From the NCBI RefSeq assembly GCF_949987535.1, contig NC_080072.1, forward strand, positions 55,776,460 to 55,840,459: DNA of 64,000 nucleotides, given 5' to 3'. The position numbers and the translations under genes were made by a program. Numbering within the stretch: position 1 is the first letter of the stretch; each line of letters begins with the position of its first letter. Below the pieces are notes generated by a model. It searched no databases and was not told the origin of the DNA. It worked only from the letters and a program-made list of their open reading frames with translations. Below, piece by piece: positions 24,083 to 37,268 of this stretch. This DNA comes from Balaenoptera acutorostrata (lineage: Eukaryota; Chordata; Mammalia; Artiodactyla; Balaenopteridae).

Positions 24083-25655
24083 ACGCTATTCTAAAATGAT
24101 AATATGTATAGTTTTTGTTTTTTTAATATAGCAACCTCTGATTTCAGACAAAATATGTTCTGTAGACCTCTTTCCAAAACGAATCAACATTCAGATTCAA
24201 ACAACCTTAACTGCTCACCTCTGATGCCCAGGCAATTTATAGACCATGTAAAAAATGAATTGATGCTTAGGAAAACCAAGCAACTTGCCCAGAATAAAAA
24301 AGCTCGTTATGTGGCAGAACAAGAACACGAACATCAGTCTCAAGGTCCACATGACAAACTTTTCTGGTAGTATTCATTCTAAAGTGACATATTCTGTATT
24401 TTCTCAATTCTAAGATACGCTTTCTCCCCACAATAGTTTTGAAATTGAGATGCAACTAAAACCAATATTTGTTTACATAGAAAATTTTTTATTCTCCCCA
24501 AAGCTTCTATTTAATTAAAATTGTGTCTCATAACTAATAGCCTCTTAGAATTGAGAATTGAGGGCAGGAGCTGTGAATGTGGGAGATGCTGATGGAGTCA
24601 GATGGGAAGGAAAGACAGAGCAGTAGCCCTTCCTGTACTGGGATGTTGCCTGGTCCTCTGCGCCAGCCGTTCCACCAAAACTCTGCCTCCTTCCCTGCTG
24701 ACCCCTATCCAGCCTTTGTAACCTAGCTCATACCACACTCCTCCAAGAAGTGTTTCCAGGTCCTTTGGCATGAAGCTCACCCTTTCTAATTTCACCTAGA
24801 GGCTTTTTTTTCTTTCAGAGCATTTCAGGGACATGATAGAACATAGAGCTGACTAAACACTTTCCGTTTAATCATGGGTGATATTAGCATTCTTGCTTTA
24901 CAGATGAGAAGACTGCGGCCCAGAGAGGAGCAGCAACTTGCCTAGCCTCTCTCTCAAGGGCAGGGAAGAGAAGTGAGTCTCCAGGCTCTTCGTATCAGTA
25001 CTCAGGCTTGTTCTGGGATAGTTAACCATAACCAGCTGGTTAGCAGTCAGGTTAGCAGAGACTTTCCTTTGGAGAAAGTATTATTCCACGCTGTGGTGAG
25101 GTTTGACCATGACTGCACAATAAACGCTGTGGTATCTGTGCTCAGAGTGGAAGTGGTTTGCCTACAGCCCTACAACTCCCAAGTAGCAGCCCTCAGACTG
25201 GGTCTCCTCACACCAAACCTCTGCTCTTTCCCCTGTTCCTTACTACTGGCTTGTCCAACCTTCTCTCACTCCGATGCTTCCAGCTCCTGGGCAGGCCTGC
25301 ATCCACTCTCACAAGCAGGAAAAGGACAGCAGCTCTTCCAGGCCTCCCTCAGAGAACAAGCACCCACATCCCTGCTCTCATGATGTCACAGGGGTTGTGG
25401 TCTGGCCCCTCCAGCATTGCCCACCAATGATCTAACTCTTCTAGAGCTGGATTCGAATCCTGCATCCAGCACAGTGACGAGCACAGGACCCTGCCCAAGC
25501 CCCAGACTCCAAACCAGAGAGCAATAGGGCTGCAGGAAGTCCCCATAATGGTGCATTTTCACAAGTCAGTTGGGGACGACCCTGCCAATCCTACAGGTTG
25601 TTATGAAGACTGAAATGACAATGTCTGTGAAGACCCTTTATGCACTTTCAAGTGC
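24083..25655. other. Intergenic, no gene seen
   Basis: An L2-like segment near 24620-24790, reversed MIR-like sequence near 24890-24950; the rest is unclassified. Confidence 0.5.
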
Positions 25656-25659
25656 TGTG

Positions 25660-25885
25660 GCAGGGTTGGGGCTGGCTGTGCAGTGTATGCAAGGACACAG
25701 GCTCTGGCTATAGACAGACATGGACTGTGCGACTGCGGGCAAATAATTTCTTTGAAATTCAGTTCTCTCATGGGGATAATATATCAACCTCATCAAAATA
25801 TGAGTCTTAAATGAGAATATACGCATAAAGCATCTCACACAGTGCCTGGCATACAGGAGACACTCAATAAATATTAAATTCCTCC
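25660..25885 (+). repeat. MIR
   Basis: gcgactgcgggcaaataatttctttg...tcatggggataatata...acacagtgcctggcatacaggagacactcaataaatatt. Confidence 0.72.
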
Positions 25886-26814
25886 CTAAGTATAAGCATC
25901 ATTACATGAAGCACAGCAGAAATCAATACTTTAATTCTATTATTTAAGCACACTGACAAATCTCATGCTATGGGTAGGGACGCTAACCCCAAGTGAGCAC
26001 TGAGATCACCAATGACTTTAAAGCACCAGCAACCACCCTTGTGTTTAGTCATCTATCTTCCAGGGGGACTACAAAGCTGGAAAAGGAACTGCAGTCCAGA
26101 GGAAAACGCCACTATGTAGCGGAGGTAAATTAACAATGTACATCTCCCTCTCCACGCTGTTTCAGGTCTGCTCCCCTTCCCTATAAAAAGGCTGGAGCTG
26201 AGACACAAGAAGGTTCTAAAGAGGGCAATGAAAATTATATGGGTTGTGGTTTGAGAAGGGAAGGAAGAGAAGAAAAAAACAAGGCAGAAATCACTTGACA
26301 TGGAAAGGAATGGGTAAGACAGGTGATAAATAGGGTATTATATGGCAGGGGAGGGTGGTGAGTCACATGCCAAGGTTGCTATTGTGGCAGGGCCTGGAGG
26401 GACCAAAGGGATCATGTCTCAAGACCTGGAACACTTTGGAAGAAAGATTATACAAATCACAGACATTACTAATTATGATTAACAGTGACCAATGTGGGGT
26501 TTGCTTTTTTAGTTCAACCATGTTCTCTCATTTTCTAAACATGCTCAGAAACTGCAGGCCAGACTTCACCACACACCTCACCTTTGAAAGGCTCCATTCC
26601 TATGGCCAGTTCACACAGACAAGGGGTTGAGGTTCAGCATTTCTTGGAGGATTCCCCTGACCAGAGGGTGATGGCCAACTCCTGAGTGGGAATTTCAAGG
26701 GTTTTCATGGATTGGCCCCTAACTGCCTTTACATCTTTATCTCCAGTTGCTTTCCCCTTCCCTCAATCTTCCAGCCACTCTGAATTTCCCATTGGTCATA
26801 GAACACATCATTTG

Positions 26815-27450
26815 TCCATTCATTCAACAAATATGGAGCACCAGCTACCTGCCAGGCACTATTAAAGGCAATGGGATACAACCACAGCAAACACTACAAG
26901 GTCCCAGCCCTTGTAGAACTTATGTATTAGTGCAGGAAGTCAACTTATTTCTAGAAAAGGTAAGCTAGTTTCAAAAGCATCATCAGAGAAAGCTGCTCTG
27001 TGGAGATAATGTTTAAGCAAAGATCTGAATGACGTGAAAAATGAGCTAGGAACTAACTGGGCTAACAGCCGTCATGGCACAGCAAGTGTAAAGGTCATGA
27101 ACAAGCTTCTCTGAACGTGCCTGGTGAGTGGGAGAAACAAAAAAGACCGTAGTAGCTGGGCAGAGTGAACAAGAATCAGACTAGGAGATGTGGCCAGGGG
27201 TAGGCATGGACTAGATTGCGTAGGGCCTTAGGGTCACGGTCGGAGTTTGGATTCTGGCCTAAGACCACTGGAAGGGTCTGAGAAAAGGAGGTTCATGATA
27301 ACTCTGCCTGTTACATGGAAAACAGACTTGGAGAAAAAGACAAAGTGAGAGGTGATAGTGGTTTGAACTGAGGTGGTAACAGCAGAGGTGGTGAGAAGTA
27401 ACTGGGCACAGGTGATGGGGATGCACTTGCGATAGACACTTGAGCTGGGC
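26815..27450 (-). repeat. L2 3' end, reversed
   Basis: tccattcattcaacaaatatgg...ctgccaggcactattaaaggcaatgg, agtgtaaaggtcatg, gattgcgtagggccttagg and gtggtaacagcagaggtggtgagaag occur in the order of a reversed L2. Confidence 0.7.
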
Positions 27451-27794
27451 CTTGAAGAATCAGCAGCCTAACAACTTGCCACGAGGGCCAGTGACTTATC
27501 TTTGCAGCCAAAACACTTAGAATAATGCTTGGCATGATGTGTGTTAAATGGAACTGGAAAAGTAGCAACAAATCTTTTGGAAGAAAAATATTTTCATGTA
27601 ACTAATCTTGAGTTTTCCATTTCAGAATGCTATACAATGCTTCTGAAAATGAGAAAAATAAATACACTGTAGAAAATAAGGAAAGATTTTAATCCCCTAT
27701 ACTCCCACCACCTAGAGACAAACATTAGTATTGTGGTGTACTTCCTCCCACCCCAGTCTTTTCACACAGATTTTTTTCAAAAGGTGAGGATTTC

Positions 27795-28012
27795 CACTCT
27801 GAGGAGCAGCCTGCTCTAACAGCAATAGTTGGTCGGGTTGACTGCCACTCCACAGCGGAATGGCCTTTTACAAGTCACTTTCAGATCCATAAAATGAGGA
27901 TAGTAACACCTACTGACTCAGGTTACTGTAAGCCTAAATAAAATGATTCATACAAAGTACCTAATATGATGCTTGGAACATAGTAAGTGCTCAGTATATA
28001 GTAGCTGCTATT
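27795..28012 (+). repeat. MIR
   Basis: aagtcactttcagatccataaaatgaggatagtaacacctactgactcagg...gcttggaacatagtaagtgctcagta. Confidence 0.7.
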
Positions 28013-29119
28013 AATAAAAGGCAGTCCAAATCCCACAAGGCACAATTATAAGGAAAGCTTTCAACATCTCATTTTTTAGGAAAAAGGCTTTGAAAACCCA
28101 CACTCTAACCACATGTACCCTTCCAAAGAAAAATAATCATACCAAGAATAGGAATTTGCCAAATAAGATGTAGCAATACCAAATATTTTTAAAACCAAAA
28201 TTTTACAGTATGCAAAACAGCAGTGTGCCAAGAACTAACCCCAGACCCTGGTCTGTTTAATAAACCTCTCTCCTATAAAGCTGACATACTTATGGGATTA
28301 CTGTTTACATTAATAAGTTTGAAGGGTGGACACTGCTCACCTGCCAAGAAATGATTCTTTCAGGCTTTCCATCTTCAGTTTCGTCTGTGTGGTAGGACAG
28401 AGCACAGCACTGTTGGGACACTTCTGTTCTCCCCTGGCCTCTGCCACCACCGAGTGGTTTGATCCTGAGCAAGCTGTCCTGTCTAGTCCTCTGTAAAATG
28501 AAGCGTCATCTGTATAACTCTACTGCTCTAAACTCTACCATGCAGATTTTAATTTAATATGTATAATACTGGTTTAAGGAAGAAGTATCACATCTTAATT
28601 GGGTATCTTGAAAGCCTTAAATAGCAGGTGATGACTGGAGACAAGAGCATGTCTCACACTTTTCTAAGGTCTAGCTAGGGCATCACCTCCTCTAGTCACT
28701 CAGGGCCCTCCCTTCACACCGTGGGTTTTCCGCCAGCTAGGGTGACCATACGTCCTGGTTTGTTCCAGACAGTCCTGCTTTATCTGTTGTTCTGGCGTAA
28801 CTAATAATCATACCCGTACACTATCAAAAGTGTCCCGGTTGGGATGATCAGTGATAGGATTCCCCTACCCTTAGCCCTGCTCCTGGCAGCTCCTGGCTTG
28901 CATGTCTGGCTCCCCCATGTGACTGAGCTCACTGAGGGTATGGGCTCAGTCTTACCTTTGCATCCATGGCATGGGATTCATCTCATTCATCTTTGTATCC
29001 ATGACCCTAGCCTCATGCCTGAGGCTAAATTTAGATTAAGCACCACAGGCATTCAATACAATATTTGAAATAAGAATGAAAAGCAAATATGAGACAAGGA
29101 ATTAGATTTGCAATTCTTT
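28013..29119. other. Intergenic, no gene seen
   Basis: A segment at 28738-28850 (gggtgaccatacgtcctggtttgttccagacagtcctg) reads like a known ancient interspersed repeat, but I cannot name it. Nothing else is recognised. Confidence 0.5.
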
Positions 29120-29315
29120 ACATCACGTTAGAATCATGGTTCCACCTTTCACTAGCTGTGTGGCCTTCTAATTGTTAGGTTTTCACCTGAAGAAAATACG
29201 GATAATATTACCTTTTTCATAGGGTGGAAAAGTTTAAATGAGATAATTCAGGTAAAGTGCTTGAGCACAGCGCTGGAATACAGCGAGCACTCTCCCTAGC
29301 AGCAGCTGCTACCAG
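29120..29315 (+). repeat. MIR
   Basis: cactagctgtgtggccttctaattg...cctgaagaaaatacggataatattacctttttcatagggtgg...gataattcaggtaaagtgcttgagcacagcgctgg. Confidence 0.75.
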
Positions 29316-29500
29316 ACAATGATGAACACTCCCGCTGCTGCTGCAACTCTGCTCTAAGAAACGTAAACCAACACCTAACAAGCATCCAGTAGGCACTCAA
29401 TAAGTGTGCACTGAACGAATACTTGGTCTTATGCTAGACCAAGCTGGCAGCAGACCAGATTCTTGGACTACAAAATGCATTAATCAAAATTACAATTTAG

Positions 29501-29631
29501 TGGGACTTCCCTGGCGGTCCAGTGGTTAAGACTCCGTGCTTTCACTGCAGGGGGCACAGGTTTATTCCCTGGTAGGGGAACTAAAATCCCACATGCCGCC
29601 GCCAAAAAAAAAATAAAATAAAATAAAAAAA
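29501..29631 (+). repeat. CHR-type SINE, short head-only form
   Basis: Head (gggacttccctggcggtccag) running straight into an A-rich tail at about 130 bp. The target-site duplication is aaaattacaa(t/c)ttag at 29486-29500 and 29632-29646. Confidence 0.9.
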
Positions 29632-29646
29632 AAAATTACAACTTAG

Positions 29647-30699
29647 AAGTCAAAAGGTTTGACTCTTCTAAGTCCAGTTTAAATAATAAAAGAAAACCGC
29701 ACCTCATATCCACCAGAACAGAACATACAACACAGCAGCACTATCTGGCCATATCCTAGACATGTTAATTAACAGCATTTAAACTTCATCCTTGTTATAA
29801 CTATGACCTCTTTTAAAAGTTATTTTTCTACAAGCATGCCAACTTGGATATTTTGGTCCATCTCTTCTCTTTTTGAACTGTCAGCCTCTCAAGTTTTATG
29901 TGATTAATGTATATAGAGAAAATTAGAAAAGGCTTCAGATTGAGTCAACAGTAGTTTTCTTTATCCCTCAATTACAATATCCTCTTTGCAGTATATCCTT
30001 GTTGAACATTTGGAATGAATTAAGACTTTAAACTTCCAGATGTTTAAACTACTACTGTAAATTCAAACTCATTAAAAAGGGCAGATTTACTACCTCTACT
30101 TAATTTTGAAGTCTGTTGTTCACCCTGTCCAAATAATTTATGAAACCAAATACAGTGGCAGGTAGTGTATTCTATTTATATAGTATTCATGGTGAGAAAT
30201 AAGGGGCATTTTAAAAGGTCTGGAAATTAACTGCCATTTTAGCCAACCTATAGATCACACTTGTTTCTAAGCTAGTAATTGTTTCCTGAAACTGATCTAG
30301 TAGAGATTTTTATGCTAATCTGTACTAAAAATTACTTTGCTTTTTCTGGCCACAAAAAGCTGGCTACAGAGGAGCATTTGATTACAGCAAGGAAGACAGC
30401 TGCATCCACTCTAGTGAAGTAAATGGACCTGGAGCTACAGCCCTTTGTGGTAGTGTCTTGGCAGCCAAACAAAGGTGGCAGCATTTCTACACCTAGTTTG
30501 CAAAGTCTCAGAAGTTTCAGGCTTCAGTTTTTTTGTTTTGCAAGGAACCCACGTTGACTATAATGAGCACATTTTAGAGATGCTGTGCTGAAAGTTGGCA
30601 ATGGATAAAGCAAGAACATAAAAGAAGCCTATTCCTAAAGCAAATATTTCTCTTACAAACCTTAAGAATGAAGTGGCTTTCATAATCAGTTTTAAGATT
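29647..30699. other. Intergenic AT-rich DNA, nothing recognised
   Basis: Low GC, no repeat or open frame of note. Confidence 0.5.
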
Positions 30700-30897
30700 T
30701 AAGGATTGGATTGAAGTACCTGGCTCTGGCACTTAATAGCTATAATTCTGGGCAATTCATTTACCTCTGTGAGCTTGAACTTCTCAACTGAAAAATGGGG
30801 ATAATTCTTGCCTGAATTTTTCTTAGAACTTGAATGATACAATCAAGGTAATTTGTAAGCTCTAGAGTATCATATAAATATTAATAAACACTGCAAG
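30700..30897 (+). repeat. MIR
   Basis: tggctctggcacttaatagctataattctgggcaattcatttacctctgtgagc...aaaatggggataattcttgcctg. Confidence 0.75.
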
Positions 30898-31215
30898 TAC
30901 AATTTTCCTATGTTTTATGAATTATTCACTTTAAATAGCACTTAAAAAGTGGCTGTCCCTAATATGAAACAAAAACCAGATCCAACGAAGTTACTGCAGA
31001 GGAAGTGGCCACAAGAGGAGGGGGCAGTGGGGGGTCTCTTTCAACTACTATTTACTTCAAGGGGCCATTGTTAAGAATTAAATAAAAATTACATAAAATT
31101 ATTAATAACGCATTTGTTCTCATCAATTTACAGGTAACAAATCCTATGTTAGGCTTCAGCTTTTTTTCCCCCAAAATGAGAGTGGATATGTCAAAAGCAA
31201 AAATTCCTCCAATTA

Positions 31216-31507
31216 GGGCTTCCCTCGTGGCGCAGTGGTTGAGAGTCTGCCTGCTAATGCAGGGGACACGGGTTCGAGCCCTGGTCTGGGAAGATCCCAC
31301 ATGCTGTGGAGCAGCTAGGCCTGTGAGCCACAACTACTGAGCCTGCACGTCTGGAGCCTGTGCCCCGCAACAAGAGAGGCCGCAATAGTGAGAGGCCCGC
31401 GCACTGCGATGAAGAGTGGCCCCTGCTTGCCACAACTAGAGAGGGCCCTAGCACGGAAACGAAGACCCAACATATCAATCAATCAATCAATCAATAAATC
31501 TTTAAAA
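31216..31507 (+). repeat. CHR-type SINE with (atca)n tail
   Basis: Long-form SINE with the tail expanded as (atca)n. Perfect 17-bp target-site duplications aaaaattcctccaatta lie at 31199-31215 and 31508-31524, indicating a fairly recent insertion. Confidence 0.93.
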
Positions 31508-31599
31508 AAAAATTCCTCCAATTATATATATTAAATCTTGAATGTATTTCCTAGTTATCTTTTGAAAACTGTTTAGATATGATACAGAAAAATTTTAAT

Positions 31600-31772
31600 A
31601 GTTATTTATTTGGCTGTGCCGGGTCTTAGTTGCAGCCCGCGGGGTCTTCATTGCCATGTGTGGGATCTTTAGTTTTGGCACGTGGAATCTAATTCCCCGA
31701 CCAGGGATCAAACCTGAGCCCCCTGCATTGGGAGCGCAGACTCTTAACCACTGGACCACTAGGGAAGTCCCC
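31600..31772 (-). repeat. CHR-type SINE, minus strand
   Basis: The reverse-complement head reads ...aaccactggaccactagggaagtcc at 31747-31771 and the tail is on the left (gttatttattt). The body is short. Flanking duplication is unclear. Confidence 0.85.
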
Positions 31773-32284
31773 ACAATTTTTTTTTAAATCGCACAAGGAT
31801 TTTATAGATACCCTAATGTGTTATTTTCTTTTCTTTTAATTTCAATAATCTGATCCACTTAACTATAAGGTATGTGTTTGTGTGTGTGTGGTTATAAATA
31901 AGTACAATTGTAGTCCTATGGGCCAACCCTAGGCTGTAAGCTCTGTAAGAAAGTGCATGTTATTGCCAGCACTTAACCCAGAAGCCTGGCACACAGTAAG
32001 CATTCAACTAATACTTGAGGAATAAACAGTCACTACATCAACCTCTTTCTAACTATCTAATCTTGCAAAAATGATAATCAGTTTCATCTATGGGGAGACT
32101 ACCATTGACTCAATCTATCTTCAAAGACCAGAGTTTGTGAAGATGCTTCTTAACAAATTAGGGTTTTCAAGCTTTCAATAAATTCTCAAATTAACTTTGA
32201 GAACATACAGATTATAAAAACAAGTGGTGGGCACCTTTAAAGCTTAACCAATGCTTGCAGCATGAATGTTTTGGATAAATTAGT

Positions 32285-32670
32285 ATAGTAGACTGAAAAC
32301 AGGCCCTATTTTATAGCTCCGCCCATCAAGACAAGGAGTCTATTATCCTTACCCCTTCTGGGCCAGCCTCGTGACTTGCTTTGACCAAAAGATGTGGTGA
32401 AAGTGACGTTCTGTGAGTTCTTGAGCCCAGGCTTTGAAGCTATTGCCTTTGCCTTCTTGGTACTCTGAGACCACCATGCCATAAGCCCAAGATAAAAGAC
32501 CACATGACAGGCCCAGCTGTCCCATCTAGGCCCCCAGCCAATCTACCAACTGAATGCAGAGTCCAGATGAGACCAGCAAAAGAACCACTCAACTAAACCA
32601 CAAAACTGTAAACTTTTTTTTTAAGCCACTAAGTTTTGAGACACCAGTAAGTAGTAATAGATAATTGATA
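32285..32670 (+). repeat. MLT1-type (ERVL-MaLR) solo LTR
   Basis: Landmarks include gacttgctttgaccaaaagatgtg, cagctgtcccatctaggcccc and the 3' end ttaagccactaagttttgagaca...gtaatagataattgata, in the usual MLT1 order. It has no internal region and ends less than 600 bp from the THAP12 3' UTR. Confidence 0.8.
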
Positions 32671-33233
32671 ATAAATTATCTAACCCTCATAGCACAAGCT
32701 TAAGTGTGGTTTTATAGTTGAGGGAATATACCCAGATTATATAATCTGCCAAGGTCACACCACTATTAAGTGTCCTAAGAACTGTATGCAGCTATTAAAA
32801 GGCCAGCTCTGTGTCTCCTTTTCTGTCATCCTGCCATCATGAACCGGATCAGTTCTTTCTGTCAAGGACAGAGGCACCTCTTAGAGCTCTGGATATAAGA
32901 TAAACTCTGTTATCTTTTTTATAGCCTGCATGGGAAATGTGTCCTGATTTGACACATCTGCCGGGTTTGTCCACACCAGGGAAATGCACTGTTATCAGCA
33001 AGACCCAGCACTCCGCAAATATACTCCCATCCTGTTTTCTGAAACTCAAATAACACTAACTTATCCCAACATAAAATAATGCAATGACATATTTGCAATA
33101 TTCATTCATTTACATTTTAGCCAGCAACAATTACGCAAACACTAACAATTTATATCAGGGGTCATACAGCATATAATACTTAAAAAGTTAGATAAATCTT
33201 ACATTTAATAATTTCACAATTAAAATGGCTTTT

Positions 33234-34358
33234 TTTATTCCAAGTAGTAAACCATACACCAAAAGAAAAAAAAAAAAAAGACCTTATCTTCAATTGTGAA
33301 GGTGATAAATACTTTTGAAAAGAGAATTTACCACAAGAATCTGTTTTGTCCCCATCAAAAACAATGTACCTGAACTTTAAACAAAATTCACATTTTATTT
33401 AGGTTGAAATAAACTATACAAAATTGATTTTCTTCACCAAAAATAACAGCAATATTTTCTGTATTATTCCTAGATAAACCACAAAACACTTATTTTTGTA
33501 GGTTTTCTAGGTTTTGCTTGTAAATCAAGATGAGGCAGTAGATATAGTCATGGAAAAAGACAGAAGAAAACAGACTAATCAGTTGTCAGTATCCATGGTC
33601 TCTGATCCTGTCTTGACCATGAAACAGAAGTGTTCAACATATACCTGTCAAAAAGCTTATGAAGATGTAGGCTCAATAAAGGAATGTAAACAGCAACAAT
33701 CAGATGTGGAACAACAATGGCAGGCTCTTCCATTCAAACTTTAACTATAACTTGTTCCTTCAACTGCATTTGATAAAGGCAAAATCTACACTGAAATCCT
33801 TGTTTGGCGAGCTCACATGTTTCTCTTACAGCCTGATCATTTTAACGGTCCCTTACAGATTTTTAACAGCATACTTAAAACTCCTACTATTCAAAGGTCA
33901 GTCATGAGCTTCATTGTAATGTTTTATAAAATGTATTCCTTCCTCCCATACCTCCTCAAAATTTATTTCTTCAAAGAACTGATAACTAAGTACCTGACAA
34001 TTGGATCCACAGTGACAAATGTTATATCTAAAATGACTTAATTAATACAATTCAAACTAATACAATTTCAAAGTGCCATTAGCAGAGATCACACAGAGTG
34101 TAACATGGTACTTTCAATGCTATCTTCTGGTCTCCAAAGCATGGGACAGTTAGGTCTCCAAAGCATGGGACTTCAAACGGGCCATATAAACAGGCAGATT
34201 ATCAATGACTAATGTACTCAATGGGAGGCCTACAGGTCAAGATATTCAGTGATTAAGTGGCCTACGTACACCTTACAACTTTTCTGTAAGATATTTTCAA
34301 ATTTCTTACAGATTTTTTCAAATATCAAATATAAGAGAAAGCCTATTTTAAAATTCTC
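33234..34358 (-). other. THAP12: THAP12 3' untranslated region with candidate poly(A) signals
   Basis: AT-rich sequence directly after the TAA, without a convincing open frame. Minus-strand AATAAA hexamers occur at 33399-33394, followed by a T-rich stretch, and at 33239-33234; another AATAAA lies near 33965. The true cleavage site cannot be chosen from sequence alone, so the left end is approximate. A 19-bp direct repeat sits at 34129-34147 and 34153-34171. Confidence 0.6.
34129..34171 (+). repeat. 19-bp direct repeat in THAP12 3' UTR
   Basis: ggtctccaaagcatgggac occurs at 34129-34147 and 34153-34171, separated by 5 bp (24-bp period). Confidence 0.92.
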
Positions 34359-36292
34359 TTAGGTATTTTCAATGGTTTCTGAATTATCTGTAGGAAGCTC
34401 TGACTTACTTGTATAGAGTTTGATATATGTATCCACCATTAAATCCAAATCGTGTTTTATATCAAAATTTATGTTAAGCAAAGCCAAGTTACTTGACCTT
34501 TGGTCTGTCAAAGTGTTCCTCAGGTATGCTTTGAGACGCTTTCGTCCATTTTCATAGCGTTCATTCTCAACCTTCATCACAGGAAGAATACACAGGACCT
34601 TCAGCAATGCATAAACATTAGGAAAAAACTTGATGTCTGGCAGATGAAGGGCTTCATAAATAGTGGATGGAAGTTCTATATCTTTCCCTCTGTGTTTCCA
34701 CTTGATTCTCCAACAATGCAGCTCAGCAGAGAGTGTGTCAGGATTAGGTAAATCACTTCTGTACATGTCAGCATGATGCTCCTCTGATGTATTGAATTTA
34801 AGCTGTCCCATGACAGAGGGTACCAGAGATAAGCATTTAAGAGCTTTGAGGTGTTGTTCTGAGAATATATCTTTCAGTTCCTGAATAATGTGTTCCACTG
34901 TTGGAACACTTAGAGTTTCTTTATAGTAACTCTCAGAGGTTAGCTGAGATTCCAGGTTACTGTGCTGAGCTCTGCGAAATTTCCCTGGGAGTTTCATCTG
35001 AATATCAAGTTTGGCTGCCAAATTTGTGGCTTCCTCAAACCAAAATTCATGATAAACTTCGATATTTTCCATCACTTCATTTAGTGAATGCAGCACTGCA
35101 GTCAAACTACTGGCTGCAAAGAAGACATCAGAAGTTTGCCCCTGAAGATTTTTCCCAAAGGCTCTTGTAAAAGATAGAACATTTTTAAGAACAACAATGG
35201 TAACGATGAAGTCAAAATCTGTTACTGCACTACAGAGTACAAATGCTCGGCCAGCTATACAGTTATTCCATCTAACATTTGTGTCACTATTTATACCATC
35301 TAAACATAAAACAAGTGCTTGTAGGAGGTCCACTAAGATTTCAAAAGCATCATGCCTGCCTGTCCACTGAGAATGGCAAATTTCCTTCAGTTCTTTGCCC
35401 CTTTCGTCATTGTTCTGAAATAGGACAGAAATTACATTGTCAAGCTCTAAAAGCAGTTGTGGTGATCGATGGAAAAAAGAACAAACTTCCTCAATTGTTC
35501 CTAACACGACAGATACTCCAATAACAGGCACTGATTTTGCCAACCACATATTTAAGGCACAGGAAGAGCAGAGTGTGTAGATCGCTTGGGGATATTTCTC
35601 TAAAAGTCTAGAAGCAACAACTTTCATTTTGGAAGAAAATCCACTGGACACAATGTAAGCCTGGCCACGACAGTACTCCATGTTTAATCCCCACTTCTCA
35701 GTTATCGTAGTGTGAAATTTCACAGCCAAAATTTCTGCATCAGCTTCATAAGGCAGGAAGCCCACAAATTCCTCTCTCAGGTTGTGAGCTTCGTCAACAA
35801 ACCTCACCAACACAGGCAGGTGCTCTTCCCCTGCTATGTCCACCACATCGTCAGTGACGATGGAAAAGAAGTGAGAGTCTCTCACTTCCCTGAGGGTTTC
35901 TTCCCGAATGCAGCTCTCACAGATCTCTAGCATCTGTTTCTGCTGTGTTTTTGAACAGAACAATGTGTTAACTGCTGTTGTCTCAAAGCGCTTTCTCAGA
36001 ACCTCTTCACCAGAATTGATCCGGCACTCCAGCAGTGCTTGAAAGTTATCAGGAGTAAACAGACCTTCTGGGATTTCATCAGCTTCATGTCCATCCAGAG
36101 GTATGTTCTGTTTTCCCATAAGAATCAAAATTTCAAATAAAGATTTTAAGTATTCTTTATTTTCCTTCTCTTCAAGGGTTAAAGGTAAAATGTCTCCATC
36201 CTGCTCTTCACCCCCTTCTTCTGCACTGGGGTTCTGAGCATTGCTGTTGTTTATTTCCTTATGTTTTGGTTCCTGTTCAGAAGTTTCATCAA
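34359..36292 (-). CDS. THAP12: THAP12 terminal coding exon (hAT-type transposase-like body)
   Basis: This large last exon encodes residues 120-762 and ends in TAA at 34361-34359. Its acceptor is ttttccag|TTGATG, so the in-frame ATG further upstream (to 36329) is intronic. After an acidic, low-complexity lead (about residues 125-155), the body resembles the DUF4371/hAT-transposase relatives of THAP12. Residues about 674-727 match the hAT C-terminal dimerisation type (FFPNVYALLKVLCILPV..., then a LRNTL-containing helix). The joined protein is 762 aa; I recall the human protein as 761. No stops or frameshifts are seen, so the gene looks intact and constrained. Transposition activity is not expected; the known role is in the P58IPK/PKR stress and interferon pathway. 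The 3' UTR follows directly on the left. Confidence 0.97.
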
Positions 36293-36589
36293 CTGGAAAA
36301 CAAAGAATTAATTTTATAAACAGGCTCATAAGGAATCATACTAACAAAAAAATTACATTTTTGATTGGTTACATATTTAAAATCCACAAATTCATTCATT
36401 CAACACTCATGGGGTACCTACTGGACCACAGACTAGGATACACAGGTTAAAATAAGATACACTCTAGTGGAGGAGACAAACACTGTGAATGGATATATTT
36501 TAATCCTGTATGTCAATGCTATCGTGAGAGGAACAATTTCTTATAAACTTAATAAGGCACATCACACATACAGAGTAATAAAAGATAGT

Positions 36590-36790
36590 CCATGTCCTCA
36601 CAAAAAGGAAGGGGAAGAGAACTAATATTTACTGAGGCACTGCGTTGGCATTTTATACGTAGCTCACTGCTCCCTGTACAGGCACGTGATATCAACCCCA
36701 TTTGACAAATGAGGACAGTAAATAATTGCCCAAGGTCACAGATGGAGGTGAAATTTAAATCCAAGCTTCTCTAGCTCCAAGGTACATGCT
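36590..36790 (-). repeat. MIR, reversed, THAP12 intron 4 region
   Basis: atatttactgaggcactgcgttggcattttata...atttgacaaatgaggacagtaaataattgcccaaggtcacagatggaggtg. It lies between coding exons 5 and 4. Confidence 0.72.
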
Positions 36791-37109
36791 GACATTGTTT
36801 CTATCAAACCATTAATCTATACTTTTATATGGGAGATAAGACAATACAATATAAAGCATATTCATGCAATTTTTAGGGCTATATTAGAAATCTTAGCCTA
36901 ATCTCTTCATATTTGGATGGGAAAACTGCAGCCCTGAGGTTAATAAGGGTCCTGACCATAGTCATACACACAACCCTGAAAGTCCTGGCCCCTGTGGTCC
37001 CTTTAGGTTCATTTTTTAACCATCATGGGTTATTAGACGCTCCAACAACAAAATGAGTGTGTAGTTCCCCCAATCTGGCACCCTGTTTCAAGGCACTGCA
37101 CAGACTATC

Positions 37110-37268
37110 TTTCCCTCCTTTCTTTGCCTGAGTCCATGTCTCATCATCTATAAAGGGGGAAAATAATAGTACTTTCCTCAGGGCTACTATGAGAATTACA
37201 TGAATTAATATAAGTAAAGCACTTATAATAATGACTTGGCACACAGTAAGCACTCAATAAAAAAGTTA
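37110..37268 (+). repeat. MIR in THAP12 intron 4
   Basis: gtctcatcatctataaagggggaaaataatagtactttcctcagggctactatgagaattacatg...gcacacagtaagcactcaataaa. Confidence 0.78.

Noticed and set aside
36293..36329. Upstream in-frame ATG extension of the last THAP12 exon
   Set aside because: The ag acceptor at 36294-36293 separates it; the residues before Asp120 are intronic translation.
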